Shown here piece after piece: positions 29,756-42,056 of a stretch of DNA of 64,000 nt. The stretch is from positions 24,205,501 to 24,269,500 of the forward strand of contig AP031355.1 in assembly GCA_037833965.1 (NCBI GenBank), written 5' to 3'. Positions within the stretch are counted from its first letter, which is position 1. Each line of letters begins with the position of its first letter. The DNA comes from Marchantia polymorpha subsp. ruderalis (lineage: Eukaryota > Streptophyta > Marchantiopsida > Marchantiales > Marchantiaceae). The notes below the pieces were generated by a model that searched no databases, had not been told where the DNA came from, and saw only the letters and a program-made list of their open reading frames with translations. The translations under genes were made by a program, and so were the position numbers.

Positions 29756-31617
29756 TAAGAAGAATGAATGCGCTGGAGAAGAATGCCATCTTCTTTTTGA
29801 GTGCGACAGTGTCAATGTCTCGAAGGAGGAAGAAGCTTCCTTCGGGGCTCTGTTCAAGCACAGCAAGTAAAGCAAGAACGGGTACAAGACCTGTGACTAC
29901 AAGGATCGCTTGCGAAGGAATGTCGCGGTAGCACTCATTCAACTCTTGCAGCCGCATCGGACCACCTACATAACTTCTTGGCAGGTGGGGTTCGTGGAGT
30001 TGGCGTTATCCGGAGCTCCGATTCCTTAGGCTCGCATTTTAAGGAAGGCGATGAGACAACACGCCTTCGAGGAGAATGGAGTATTGATCATTCACCTCTC
30101 CCCCTTCTTGATCCATTTCTATCGGTCGATGGGATGGGAATTTCCATTGCTGTCACGCAGCAATCCAGGGCGATATGTGAAGGACGTCGAAGTCGATACT
30201 GACGAAGACGAGATGCCCGCCTGCACACCACCAGTTCAACTGAGGAAGGAGGAAGAACCGCTCACAGCACGAGTGTCGCGGAAGCGGAACTGGGAAGGAG
30301 AGGCGGAGCAGAGCCAGCAACGTGATGCTGCGGCTCCCAATCGAAAGCGGACAATGCAGGAGCTCTGCAGTCGTCCCAAGCAGAAGGCTCGCAACCTCGT
30401 CTTGCCCGCAAACAGCGCAGAAACGGGGAGAGCTGCAGAGAGGAGAAACTTGCCATCCTCGGGGGAGGATGCGACTGCACGAACTTCGGAGAGGTCAGCG
30501 GACACAGAGGAGGAGCCTTCGGCTCATCGGACTTCGGGTCAAGCGCCTTCGGCGATACGCCTTCGGCGCAGGCCCAATGTGAGAGATCGGCGACGGACGA
30601 AGGACGGAAGGAGGAGACACGTGTGCCTTCGGCACAGTCGCCTTCGGCGGTAGCAGATCAGAGAGGAGAAGCGGACTTGCCGGGAGCCGGGTCTCCCACC
30701 GCATTAGACATTTTGGCAGGGAGTGGAGCGGCGGCCGCGGCAGCAGAAGCTACGCAACCCAACTCCCGGGAATCGCCGGGAAACTGTGTAGCGATCGAGA
30801 TCCTCAATTCGGAGGATGACGAGGATGAGTCGAGTTCGGAGGAACAGGAAGAGAAGTCGGTGCAAGGCACGCTGACAAGAGTCTTGTGCGAGCAGGTGGT
30901 ACCCCTGCTGCGGTACCTTGATCGCAAGGTGGCGAAGTATGGTGATCCCCGCCATCGGGGGTCCTACGCCGAGTTGGTGCGCAATCGGACGCGGACCAAG
31001 GTCAGGACAAGTCGTTTGTTGGCTTCCTTGGACGAGACAATCAAGGATTTGAAGTTGAAGAACGAGGCCCTATGCGGACACCTCGCAATTTCGCGGAAAT
31101 TGCAGAAGGCAGTCAACAAGGTGCGTAATGAGAAGTTGGACGAAGCAAAGAAGGAACTTGAGCAAGCTTAGAATTGCATCTTGTTAGAGGAGCTCGTGCG
31201 ACAGACACGGTTGCTAGAGCAGTGTTAGAGCGCACGTCAAGCCGATGAGGAGTTAATTCGTCGCCTGCAATCGCAGTGCGGCAAATTGAGAGCGCAGCGT
31301 GCGGAGGCAGAGCTGCAGATGGTAGAGGTCGAAGGGGATCACCGGTGCGCGACAGATCACATGCGAGCGAGTGAACCGCTTGCAGATCAAGTGACAAATC
31401 ATTTGTTGTGGCAGAGCGAGTGAATCGCTGCCTCAGAGATTACACTCATTGGGAAGTGGTTGCGTAGGAGAGAATCACACTACGCGGGTTAGAGATTCGT
31501 GCGGCGGAATTGATGTCGAGTGACAGTCGGAGACGGCGGCGGGTCGCAAAGAAGTTAGATGCTATAATAACCCACCAAAGGCTAAAACTGCAATATAGTG
31601 GTAGAAAGGTCGAACCC

Positions 31618-33931
31618 TGTGAGCCTAAACTCCCCACCCTTCAGCGTTTGTAGTCCAGGTGGGAGTTCGAGCTCCCATAATCTAACTTCTCTGATCTCAA
31701 CCATGTGGTCAAAGTGTATTCAAGACAATGAGATCATAAACACTTGCTCTCTCACAGACAATTATCCATAACTGAAAATAATAACTTGCTGTCTGCTATC
31801 TCCACAAGAGCAGCAGACAAGCTCTTTGTTACATAAAGATCTAACCCAACTCTGGGTGACTTCTCAATACCACAGCCGCTGTGGTCTATCCTAGCTCCGA
31901 GTTCCACTCCCAATTCCTACTCAAGTTTCAGTGTCGATTTCTCAGCTTCCACCTTCAGACCCCACCAGATTCCTCTCTCAGATTCAACTCTCCCTTTTCA
32001 GTTTCAATTTCAGATCCCGACTGTCAGATTTCAGTCTTAGATTTCGCTTCACTCTCAGCTTCCATTCTCAGGTCTTCCACTCGGATTTCAGCTCCCACTC
32101 ACAGATTACACTTCAATCTCAGATCCCACTCTCAGATTGCACTTCGATCTCAGCTCCCACTCACAGATTACACTTCAATCTCAGATCCCAATTTCAGATT
32201 TTCCACTCACGGATTTCACTTCAATCTCGGATCCCACTCTCAGATTGCACTTCGATCTCAGCTCCCACTCACGGATGTCGCACCTCAATCTCCGATCCCA
32301 ATCTCATTTCACTCCACGATACAACTCACCACCCACGAGAGGTTGCTTTCTCCTTATCTCGAACACTCCACACTCCCCTCCTAACCTCACCACATCTCTG
32401 CAAAAATCACTCACATCCACACTCCATTCTCCTACCGATCCCACCAGCGTCTCCACACAATGGCACACCACACGATCTCTATCCCCAGGCCGAAAATTCC
32501 TCTCCAACGTTCAAGGGCCGAGTCACCCACAGCCCACGATGATGGGCAACGGCCTGGCTCCCATGTGCAACTTCATGCCCCACGCTGCCACACCTGTACA
32601 GTCCTTATTTATGATCACGTCAACATCCGCCGTCCGAAATTGTCTTCCGCGCACCGCCAAAGGCATCCCCCCGCCGAAGACACTCTTCTGCACCTTTGCC
32701 TATCTATAACAGTCATACCGACGCCCATAACTCACAGATCCCTGCTTCGTTTGCAACGTTCTTAGGCTCGTTGGAACAAGCGTGTTGTGCTCTTTCCAAC
32801 GAGCTCCTAACTAAGTCAAACCGATAAGAATGGACAAAGTTAAGATGGTTTTTACTCTTCCGCCGAAGGCGTTCGCCTATCCGCAGGCGTCCGCGTCCGC
32901 CTGTGCAAAGGCCGTCCGCCTGTGCACAAGCCGCCCGCCTATCCACAGGCCGTCCTTGGGCCAAAGGCCCCTCTATATGTTAAAGCCGAAGGCCCCTCTA
33001 ACTGTTAACGCCGAAGGCCTCACGCCTAACCATGACAGCCGCTTTCGACGCTCATAAGTCATTGATGACTAATCCGTTTCAAGAGATCTTGGTCTCGTTG
33101 GAACCAGCTCGTTGAGTTCTTTCTAACGAGACCCGAATCAAGTCAAACCGCTAAGAATTGAAAAAGATATGCCGGTTTTACTGCTTCGCCGAAGGCTTGC
33201 AACCGCGGAAGACGTCCGTCCGCGCATCGGACAAAAGTTGATCTCCCTTCCGCGTAGGCGGAATTCCCGCAAGAGGCGAACTCCTTCCGCCGAAGGCGAA
33301 CGTCTACCTATCTTCCGATAGTCATAACTCAGTCCTTATCCGTTCCAAGCGTTCTTGGGCTCGTTAGAACGAGCGTGTCAAGCTCTTTCCAACTAGACCC
33401 TAATCAACGCAAACCGTTAAGAATTGAAAACGTTATGTCAATTTTACCCTTCCGCCAAAGGCGTTTGCCTGTGCACAGGCCGCCTGTGCACAAGCCACCT
33501 ACGCGCAGGACGCCTGTGCACAGGTCGCCTACGCGCAGGCCGCCGAAGACCCTCCATATCAGAAACTTCCGCCGCTCCTAACTCGGTGATGCCTTATCCG
33601 TTTCAAGAATTCTTGGTCTCGTTGGAACAAGCGTCGCGAGCTCTTTCCAACAAGACCCTAACTGAGTCAAGGCGTCACACATTGAAAACGTTATGAGAGT
33701 TTCACTCCTTCGCCGAAGGCCTTTCCCCGAAGGGATTTCACCGAAGGCACTTCGCCGAGGACCTTGCCCCGAAGGCCTCCTTCCGCACCTCTTGCCCCCT
33801 AACCATCACACCAACTCCTAATCTTGCAGAAACTTCCAGAAAACCCCAAGCATAATTTTGCAAGAGCTTAAATCCAAACTTTTAACTCTCATAAGGGTAA
33901 AAAGACATGTGAGCACCGTTTTGTGCTCACA
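31618..33931 (-). mobile_element. Solo LTR I inserted in H
   Basis: A 2,314-bp insertion with termini TGTGAGCC...TGCTCACA and perfect AACCC duplications (31613-31617 and 33932-33936). The end at 33908-33931 is a perfect hairpin with a 9-bp stem. It holds four tandem copies of the U3 inverted-repeat module (about 32755, 33085, 33345, 33600), which suggests the LTR reads on the minus strand. Positions 32080-32300 hold imperfect CT-rich tandem repeats (CTCCCACTCACAGATT-like). No coding region is seen. Confidence 0.85.
32080..32300. repeat. CT-rich imperfect tandem repeats in LTR I
   Basis: Alternating units resembling TCAGCTCCCACTCACAGATT and CACTTCAATCTCAGATCCC are repeated with small changes. 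Open frames read here only reflect the repeat. Confidence 0.7.
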
Positions 33932-36386
33932 AACCCACAGGGACAGAGGCAACACACAGAGTACAAAGTGTCACATTTAACAGACTATTGAAGAGTTTGA
34001 ATTCTCAAGCGACTGTCACTCCCAGAAATACTGCAAGTGTTCACTCGGAGCTCACTCGGAGGTCGCACAGTGCAGCGTAGTTCACTCAATACGCACACAC
34101 ACACCTAAAACTATAGAAACAAAACTTAGAGGTCGGTTAGGACCTCTACTTAAGATTTCAGGGGGAAAGTCTCTCACGAATACACTCAGCGAATCTGCGG
34201 GTAGTGACTCCCAACTCCGGCTTTTACAACCCTTCCACTAGTTTCTTCTAGCACAAGGAACCTAGATTGGACTTCCTACTTCGGATCGAAGTCACTCACA
34301 CGCGGTGAACAACACACTCAACTCACAAAACGCGCAGAGAACACAGGTCCAACTAAGAGACTCAACTGAGAAACGATCCCGTAGCACACCATAACAGTCT
34401 ATTGAAGAGTTTGAATTCTTAGGCACTTGTCATTCCCAGAAATACTACAGGGGTTGCCCTAAAGGCACCTGCTGCAGCGTAACCTGAATTACAACCAAGG
34501 CTTACTCGAAGTAACAAAACTTCACTTTGGCATTAAGGGGAAAAATCCCGAAGGAGTACAATCAGGAACAATCACTCGAAGGTGTAGGAGCGAACTGTTC
34601 AAGTATCTAACTAGCAACTGGCTCTGAGCATCGGCAATCACCCGTAGGTGTAGATCCGAACTTCTTAAGTCTCTAACCAATGTACTAGCTCTGAACATTC
34701 GGCCGAAGGCCTTCAGCTACAAAATGCGGATCGCCAAGTTGTAGCTCCTCTTGCGCGGTGACAGAACTAAGGACACAAACACGCAGAGAAAATGAGTTCT
34801 TGATCTGCACTTCCGAAACTGGAAAAATCCCAAGGCAAGACGCCTTGAACTACTTTATACCTTCTAAGTCCTAACTAACACTACACTACCTGCTATGGTG
34901 CGAGCCGCAACAGATCCTACACCTAAGTAGTCGGCGGCTGCCTTCCCCTCTAACTTACAACCTAAATCTAACCATAACCCTAAATCTGAATCCTAAGCCT
35001 ACTGTACAGAGCCGCCAGCGTCTTTACATTCAAGATCTGAGGCTGAAAATTTGCAGGCATACGTGGCCGGCTGAGGCCAACGGCCCCATCAAATTTCAGA
35101 TCCATCCGACAGTTCATCGCAAAGATATGGGCCCCGCAAGATCTCTGAACCGAGTCCGACATTCCTTCTCCAAAATCCGAGGTCCGGGGGACCCACATGC
35201 CGCTTGAATGCCGTTCCCGCGATTATGGGTAACGGTCTGCTCCTCACGTGCGACTTCACGCCCCGCCGTTCTGCTTCCCACACTTGACATAATCCCGCCA
35301 ACTTCCGCCATCGGGAATCTTCTGCCACGTGGCGCCGAAGGCGTACCGCCGAAGGCCCTTGCCCCGAAGGCGAGTCTCTCCTATCCGTAGGAGTTCTCCT
35401 ATCCGCAGGCGAGTAGCGAGTAGGAAGTAGCGAGTCGGCGTTCCCCGCCGGCTCCCTACTCACAACTCCTTGGCCCGAAGGCCCTTGCGCCGAAGGCTCC
35501 CTACAGTAACTTCCGACACTCATAACTCATTGATCTCTTATCTGTTCTAAGCGTTCTTGGGCTCGTTAGAACCAACGCGTCAAGCTCTTTCCAAAGAAAC
35601 CCTAACCAAGTCAAGGCGTTACGAATTGAGAAAGTTATAAGGGACAGTCTTCCGCCGAATGCACTCTCCCGCATCGGCGAAGGCGTTGACCTGAAGACGT
35701 CCGTCACCGAAGGCGAACATCTAGGGCCGAAGGCGGATATCCCGGCGATGGCGAAGTGACTACGCGCAGGCGAATCCCTTCCGCCGAAGGCGCATTTCCC
35801 GGCGGACTTCCCGCCGACGACGAACTACTTCCGCCTATCCGTAGGCGTTCTCCTTCGCATCTTTCGACAGTCACAACTCCCTAAGTCCTCATCCGTTCCA
35901 GGCGTTCTTGGGCTCGTTAGAACGAGCGTGTTGAGCTCTTTCCAAAGAGACTCACAGGTAACTCAAGGCGTTACGAATTGAAAAAGTTATGAGTGATCTA
36001 CCGCCAAAGGTGCTTGAAGCGGGTCCTGCAGCATGAGTCGCCCGTTCCATCCCAAGCGTTCGACTGTGGCCCAAACCCAAAACCCCTTGACTGTCCTCGA
36101 TCCTCTTTTTACTTTGGTTTTGCGTACCGATTACTATTTACAGCTGCTACCGAGCTACTTACTATTCAAAAATGTTTTGATTCCGACGAAAAACAAAAAG
36201 TGGGTTAACACAGATGCTTTTCTGTCGACGTCGCGAGACGCCATTGCGAACCTCGAGGCAGAGGTGACCGAGGTACTTCGGCGGCTGGGGTTGCGCAGTA
36301 GAGCCGACGATTGGTCGGCTAGGAAGTTAGTGCGCGGTAGTCCGTCACGCAGGAGACATAGCAGATGACATGGAGTGTAGTGTAGT

Positions 36387-38911
36387 TGTAATAACCCACT
36401 AAAGGCTAAAACTGCAATATAGTGGTAGAAAGGTCGAACCCACAGGGACAGAGGAACACACAGGGTACAAAGTGTCACGTTTAACAGACTATTGATGAGT
36501 TTGAATTCTCAGGCGACTGTCACTCCCAGAAATACTGCAAGTGTCCACTCGGAGCGCACTCGGAGGTCGCACAGTGCAGCGTAGAACACACACACACACA
36601 CACCTGAAACTACAGAAACACAACCCAGAGATCCGTTAGGACCTCTACTTCAAGATTTCAGGGGGAAAGTCTCTCAAGGGTACACTCAGCAAAGCTGCGG
36701 GCAGTGACTTCCAACTCCGGCTTTTACAACACTTCCACTAGCTTGCTGCTAGTGTAGGAAACCCGGTTTGGACTGCCTACTTCGGATCGAAGTCACTCCT
36801 ACGCGGTGAACAACACTCTCAACTCACAAAACGCGCAGAGAACACAGGTCCGCACTGAAGGACCCACTGTGAAACATTCCAGTAACACAACAACAGTCTA
36901 TTGAAGAGTTTGAATTCTCAGGCACTTGTCATTCCCAGAAATACTACAGGGGTTACCCTCAAGGCACCTGCTGCAGTGTAACCTGAATTTACAACCAAGG
37001 CTTACACGAAGTAGCAAAACTTCACTTTGGCATTCAGGGGAAAAATCCCAAGGGAGTACAATCAGAAAGAAACACTCGAAGGTGTAGGGCCGAAACTGTT
37101 CAAGTATCTAACTAGTCACTGGCTCTGAGCATCGGCAGTCACCCGCAGGTGCAGATCCGAACTACTCAAGTCTCTAACCAATGGACTAGCTCTGAACATT
37201 CGGCCGAAGGCCTTCAGCTACAAAATGCGGAACGCTAAGTTGTAACTCCTCGTGCGTGGTGACAGAACTCAAGGACACAAACACGCAAAGGAAATGCTTT
37301 CCTGATCTGCACTTCTGATGGGAAAGAACCCCTGGCAAAACGCCTGGAACTATTTTATACCTTCTAAGTCCTAACTAGCACTACACTGCACTGCCATGGT
37401 GCGAGCCGCAACAGATCCTACACCTGAGGAGTCGGCAGCTGCCTTTCCCTCTAACTTACAACCTAAATCTAACCCTAACCCTAAATCTAAATCCTAAGCC
37501 TACTGTACAGAGCCGCCAGTGCCTTCCCACCCAAGATCTGAGGCTGAAAATTTGCAGGCATGCGTGGCCGGCCGAGATCAACGGCCCCACAAAATTTCAG
37601 ATCCATCCGACCGTCCATCGCAAAGATATGGGCCCCGCAAGATCTCTGAACCTAGGCCAAAATTCCTTCTCCAAAATCCGAGGACTGTGGGTCCCAAGCG
37701 TCCTACACGCAAGCCGCCTACTCGCAGGCCGCCTTGGGCCGAAGGCCCCCTCTAACTGTTAACGCCGAAGGCTCCTCTATATGTTAACGCCGAAGGCCTC
37801 TCTCCTAACCATGACAGCCGCTTTCGACGCTCATAACTCATTGATGACTGATCCGTTTCAAGAGATCTTGGTCTCGTTGGAACCAGCTCGTCGAGTTCTT
37901 TCCAATGAGACCCGAATCAAGTCAAACCGCTAAGAATTGAGAAAGTTATGTCGGTTTTACTCTTCCGCCGAAGGCGTTCGCCTATCCACAGTCCGTCCGC
38001 GGCGCTGACCTGGCCGTCCGCGGCGCTGAGCTGTCCGTCCGCGGCGTTGTCCTGGCCGTCCGCGGCGCTGACCTGGCCGTCCGCGGCGCTGCGCTGGCGC
38101 AGAAGGCGCCGTACACTTTCTACCTCACAAGGCGCATTTCTAGGGCCCAAGGCGGATTTCCCGCCGACGCCGAAGCGCCTGTGCACAGGCGAACGCCTGT
38201 GCGCAGGCGAACTTCCTTCGTCCGCGCATAGGACAAAATTTTCTTCGCCTGTGCGCAGGCGGAAAGCTGAGTATCTTGCGACCTTCATAACTCCCGGAAT
38301 TCTCCTCCATTCGTGGCGTTCTTGGGCTCGTTAGAATCAGCGCGTTGAGCTCTTTCCAACGAGACCCTAAACAAGTCGAGGCGTTGCGAATTGAGAAAGT
38401 TATGAGGGATTCACTCTTCCGCCGAATGCACTCTCCCGCATCGCCAAAGGCGTTGACCCGAAGGCGTTGACCGAAGGCGTCTACCGCCCAAGGCGCATCT
38501 TCCGGCGGTTCTTCCGCCGAAGGAGTACCGCCAAAGTCGCTCTACCGCCGAAGGCCCCCCCATCAATAACTTCCGACACTCATAACTCAGTGATCTCTCA
38601 TCCGTTTCACAAGTTCTTGGGCTCGTTAGAACTAACGCGTCGAGCTCTTTCCAACGAGACCCTAAGCAACTCAAAGCGTTTCGAATTGAGAAAGTTATGA
38701 GTGATCTACCGCCGAAGGTGCTCGAATCGGATCCTGCAGCATGAACCGCCCGTTCCGTCCCAAGCGTCCCACTGTGGCCTAAGCCCAAAACCCCTTGACT
38801 GTCCTCGATCCTCTGGTTTCACGTACCGATTACTATTTACAGCTACTGCCGCGGTACTTACTATTCAAAAATGTTTTAGTTCCGACAAAAAACAAAAAGT
38901 GGGTTACCACA
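36387..38911 (-). mobile_element. Solo LTR J (minus strand, no ORF)
   Basis: 2,525 bp with GTAGT on both sides (36382-36386 and 38912-38916). It starts TGTGGTAACCCAC at 38911 (minus) and ends at 36387. Its R-U5 half (36387 to about 37380) is nearly identical to the A-type, whereas its U3 half is H/K-type, with the CCTAA-rich segment (37440-37500) and three inverted-repeat modules. It looks like a recombinant LTR. The hairpin near the TATA box has lost pairing at one position. Confidence 0.88.
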
Positions 38912-38916
38912 GTAGT

Positions 38917-39283
38917 GTAGACTGTTAGGTAGTTAGGACTTAGGAGGTATAAAGTAGTTCAAGGCGTCTTGCCTTGGGATTTTTCCAGTTTCGGAAATGC
39001 AAATCAGGAACTCATTTTTGTGCGCGTTTGTGTCCTTAGTTTTGTCACCGCGCAAGAGAAGCTACAACTTGACAAAGTTACCGCATTTTGTAGCTGAAGG
39101 CCTTCGGCTGAATACTTAGAGCTAGTGTACTGGTTAGAGACTTGAGCAGTTTAGACCTACACCTGCGGGTGATTGCTGAATGCTCAGAGCTATTGCACTG
39201 GTTAGATAATTGAGTTGTTCAGTCTTACACCTTCGAGTGATTGTTCCTACTTGTACTCCTTCGGGATTTTTCCCCTAAATGCC
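38917..39283 (+). repeat. LTR G, TATA box and start of R
   Basis: G resumes after J. TATAAAG lies at 38948-38954, then the CAAGGC/GCCTTG hairpin and leader hairpins, until K interrupts within the leader. Confidence 0.78.
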
Positions 39284-41381
39284 TGTAATAACCCACCAAA
39301 GGCTAAAACTGCAGTATGGTGGTAAAAAGATCGAACCCACAGGGACAGAGGCAACACACAGAGTACAAAGTGTCACGTTTAACAAGCTTTTGTAGAGTTT
39401 GAATTCTCAGGCGACTGTCACTCCCAGAAATACTGCAGTGCTCGACTCGGAGGCCACTCGGAGGATGCTCGACTCGGAGGTCACTCGGAGGATGCTCGAC
39501 TCGGAGGATGCTCGGAGGATGCACAGTGCAGCGTAAGTCACTCAACACACACACACACACACCTGAAACTGGAAAAGCACAGCTCGGAGGTCGGTCAGGA
39601 CCTCCGCTTAGGATTTCAGGGGGAAAGTATCTCAAAAGTTCACTTAGAGGCTCTGCAGGTAGTGACTCCCACTCCGGCTTTTACAGCCCTTCCGCCAGGA
39701 ACTAGCGTAGGGAACCCGGACTGGACTTCCCACTTCGGAACGAAGTCCCTCATACGCCGTGGACGTCACCCTCGACTCACACCAAACGCAGAGAGTACAG
39801 GCCCGACTGAGAACTCAACTGAGACACAATCCAGTAACACACACACACAACCTGAATTGCAAACCAAGGTTTACACGAAGTAACAAAACTTCACTTTGGC
39901 ATTCAGGGGAAACTTCCCGTAGGAGTACAATCAGGATATGTCACTCGAAGGAGTAAGGGGGAACTGTTCAAGTCTCTAACTCGCAACTGGCTCTTAGCAT
40001 CAGAAATCACCCGCAGGTGCAGATCCGCACTACTCAAGTCTCTAACCGGGTACTAGCTCTGAACATTCAGCCGAAGGCCTTCAACTATAACATACGGTAA
40101 CTTCACTATGCTGCAGCTTCTCTACGTGGTGCCAGGACCAAATGCACAAACACGCCGAGAAAGTGAGTTCCTGATCTGCACTTCTGAAACTGGAAGAGTC
40201 CCAAGGCAAAACGCCTTGAACTACTTTATACCCTCTAAGGTCCTAACTAACACTACGCTACCCGCTAGGGCGCGAGCCGCAACAGATCCTACACCTGAGG
40301 AGTCGGCGGCTGCCTTCCCCTCTAGCTTACAACCTAAATCTAACCCTAACCCTAAATCTGAATCCTAAACCTACTGTACAGAGCCGCCAGCGTCTTTACA
40401 TCCAAGATCTTAGGCTGAATATTTGCAAGCATGCGTGGCCGACTGAGATCAACGGCCCCATCAAATTTCAAATTCATCCGACAGTTCATCGCAAAGATAT
40501 GGACTCCGCAAGATCTCTGAACCGCATCCGGTTCGCCGACCTCGAGTTTGCCGACTTGAAGTTCGCCGACTTTGAGTTCTCCGACCTCGAGTTCGCCGAA
40601 GGCGTTGACCGCCGAAGACGCACTTCCGCACCTTTGCCTATTTGTAACAGTCACTCCCGACACCCATAACTCACAGATCCTTGATCCGTTTCAAGAGTTC
40701 TTGGGCTCGTTGGAACGAGCGCGTCAAGCTCTTTCTAACGAGACCCTAACTGAGTCAAACCGTTACGAGTTGAAAGAGTTATGCCGGTTTTATCCTTCGC
40801 CAAAGGCACACTGTCGAAGGCTTGTTATCTGTTATCGCCGAAGGCGCCCGCACGATGTTTCGCCGACTCCGAGTTCGCCGACCCCGACCCCGAGTTCGCC
40901 GACTCCGAGTTTGCCGACTTGAAGTTGACCCGAAGACGTCCGTCGCCGAAGGCGAACATCTAGGGCCGAAGGCGGATATTCTGCCGACGACGAACTCCTT
41001 CCGCCTATCCGTAGGCGTTCTCCTTCGCATCTTCCGACAGTCACAACTCCCTGAGTCCTCATCCGTTCCAGGCGTTCTTGAGCTCGTTAGAACCAAAGCG
41101 TCAAGTTCTTTTCAACGAGATTCTAAGTAACTCAAGGCGTTAAGAATTGAGGAAGTTATGAGTGATCTACCGCCGAAGGTGCTCGAAGCGAGTCCTGCAG
41201 CGTGAACCGCCCGTTCCATTCCAAGCGTTCCACTGTGGCCTAAGCCCAAAACCCCTTGACTGTCCTCGATCCTCTTTTTACTCTGGCTTTGCGTACCGAT
41301 TACTATTTACAGCTGCTACCACGGTACTTACTAATCAAAAATGTTTTAGTTCCGGCGAAAAACAAAAAGTGGGTTACCACA
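39284..41381 (-). mobile_element. Solo LTR K (minus strand, no ORF)
   Basis: 2,098 bp flanked by ATGCC (39279-39283) and CTGCC (41382-41386), one mismatch. It has the same organisation as H: R-U5, a CCTAA-containing segment (40325-40370), two inverted-repeat modules, and the TGTGGTAACCCAC start on the minus strand. Expanded CTCGGAGGATG repeats occur at 39440-39520. Confidence 0.87.
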
Positions 41382-41386
41382 CTGCC

Positions 41387-42041
41387 GAAGTGAAGTTTTT
41401 TTACTTCGAGTAAGCCTTGGTTGTAAGTTTAGATTACGCTGTAGAAGACGCCTTTGAGGCTAGCCTCTGCAGTACTTCTGGGAATGACTAGTGCCTGAGA
41501 ATTCAAACTCGTCAATAGACTGTTATGGTGTGACACTGGAACTTTTCTCAAATGAGTTTCTCAGTTCGGTTCCTGTATTCTCTGTGCGTTTTGTGAGTTA
41601 AGTGTGTTGTTCACCGCGTGTGAGTGGCTTCGGTTTGACCAAGGTACCGCATCCGAAGCAGGAAGTCCAACCAGGGTGCTCTGCTCTAGCAGTCAGAGTT
41701 AACAATCCGGAGTTGGAAAACACTACCTGCAGGATCCTCTGAATGGACTCTTGAGAAACTTTCTGCCTGAACCTTAAGCGGAGGTCTTAACCGACCTATG
41801 AGTTGTGTTATCATAGTTTCAGGTGTGTGTGTTGGGATGAACTACGCTGCACTGTGCGTCCTCCGAGTGACCTCCGAGTTGAGCACTTGCAGTATTTCTG
41901 GGAGTGACAGTCGCTTGAGAATTCAAACTCTTCGATAGTCTGTTAAACGTGACACTTTGTACTCTTTGTGTTGCCTCTGTCCCTGTGGGTTCGAACTTTT
42001 TGCTGCTATACTGCAATTTTAGCCTTTGGTGGGTTATTACA
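41387..42041 (+). repeat. LTR G, U5 end
   Basis: The leader resumes after K and ends in GGGTTATTACA at 42041, the same terminus as the other LTRs. No primer site follows, so G is a solo LTR or a 3' LTR. The next five bases, ACTTA, should be its target duplication. Confidence 0.8.
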
Positions 42042-42056
42042 ACTTAGACCAAAGAG

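Larger units (their letters stand above)
31563..36212 (-). mobile_element. Solo LTR H (minus strand, no ORF; carries solo LTR I)
   Basis: On the minus strand it begins TGTGTTAACCCAC at 36212 and ends at 31563 (TATAATAACC on the plus strand, one change from TGTAATAACC). GATGC flanks it at 31558-31562 and 36213-36217. Without I and its duplicated AACCC it is about 2.3 kb. R-U5 is related to A and C, but U3 lacks the coiled-coil ORF and instead has a conserved 200-bp segment (34890-35100) with telomere-like CCTAA repeats, plus two copies of the inverted-repeat module. Confidence 0.88.
29756..36368 (+). pseudogene. LTR G ORF: decayed LTR-encoded coiled-coil protein, interrupted by H
   Basis: Left piece 29756-31562 starts inside the globular domain (HLLFECDSVNVSKEEE, YKTCDYKDRLRR, LLQPHRTTYITSWQVGFVEL) with several in-frame stops and at least one frameshift. 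It runs through the low-complexity middle into PLLRYLDRK and part of the coil, then loses the frame after 31170. Right piece 36218-36368 resumes after H with the C-terminal end (LEAEVTEVLRRLGLRSRADDW, basic tail, TGA). GATGC at both H edges confirms that the two pieces were contiguous. It is C-like rather than A-like in sequence and is the oldest, most eroded copy here. Confidence 0.75.

Noticed and set aside
31881-32709. Overlapping open frames of 167-203 codons in LTR I
   Set aside because: They arise from CT-rich tandem repeats, are open in three frames at once, and lie inside a solo LTR with no conserved protein.
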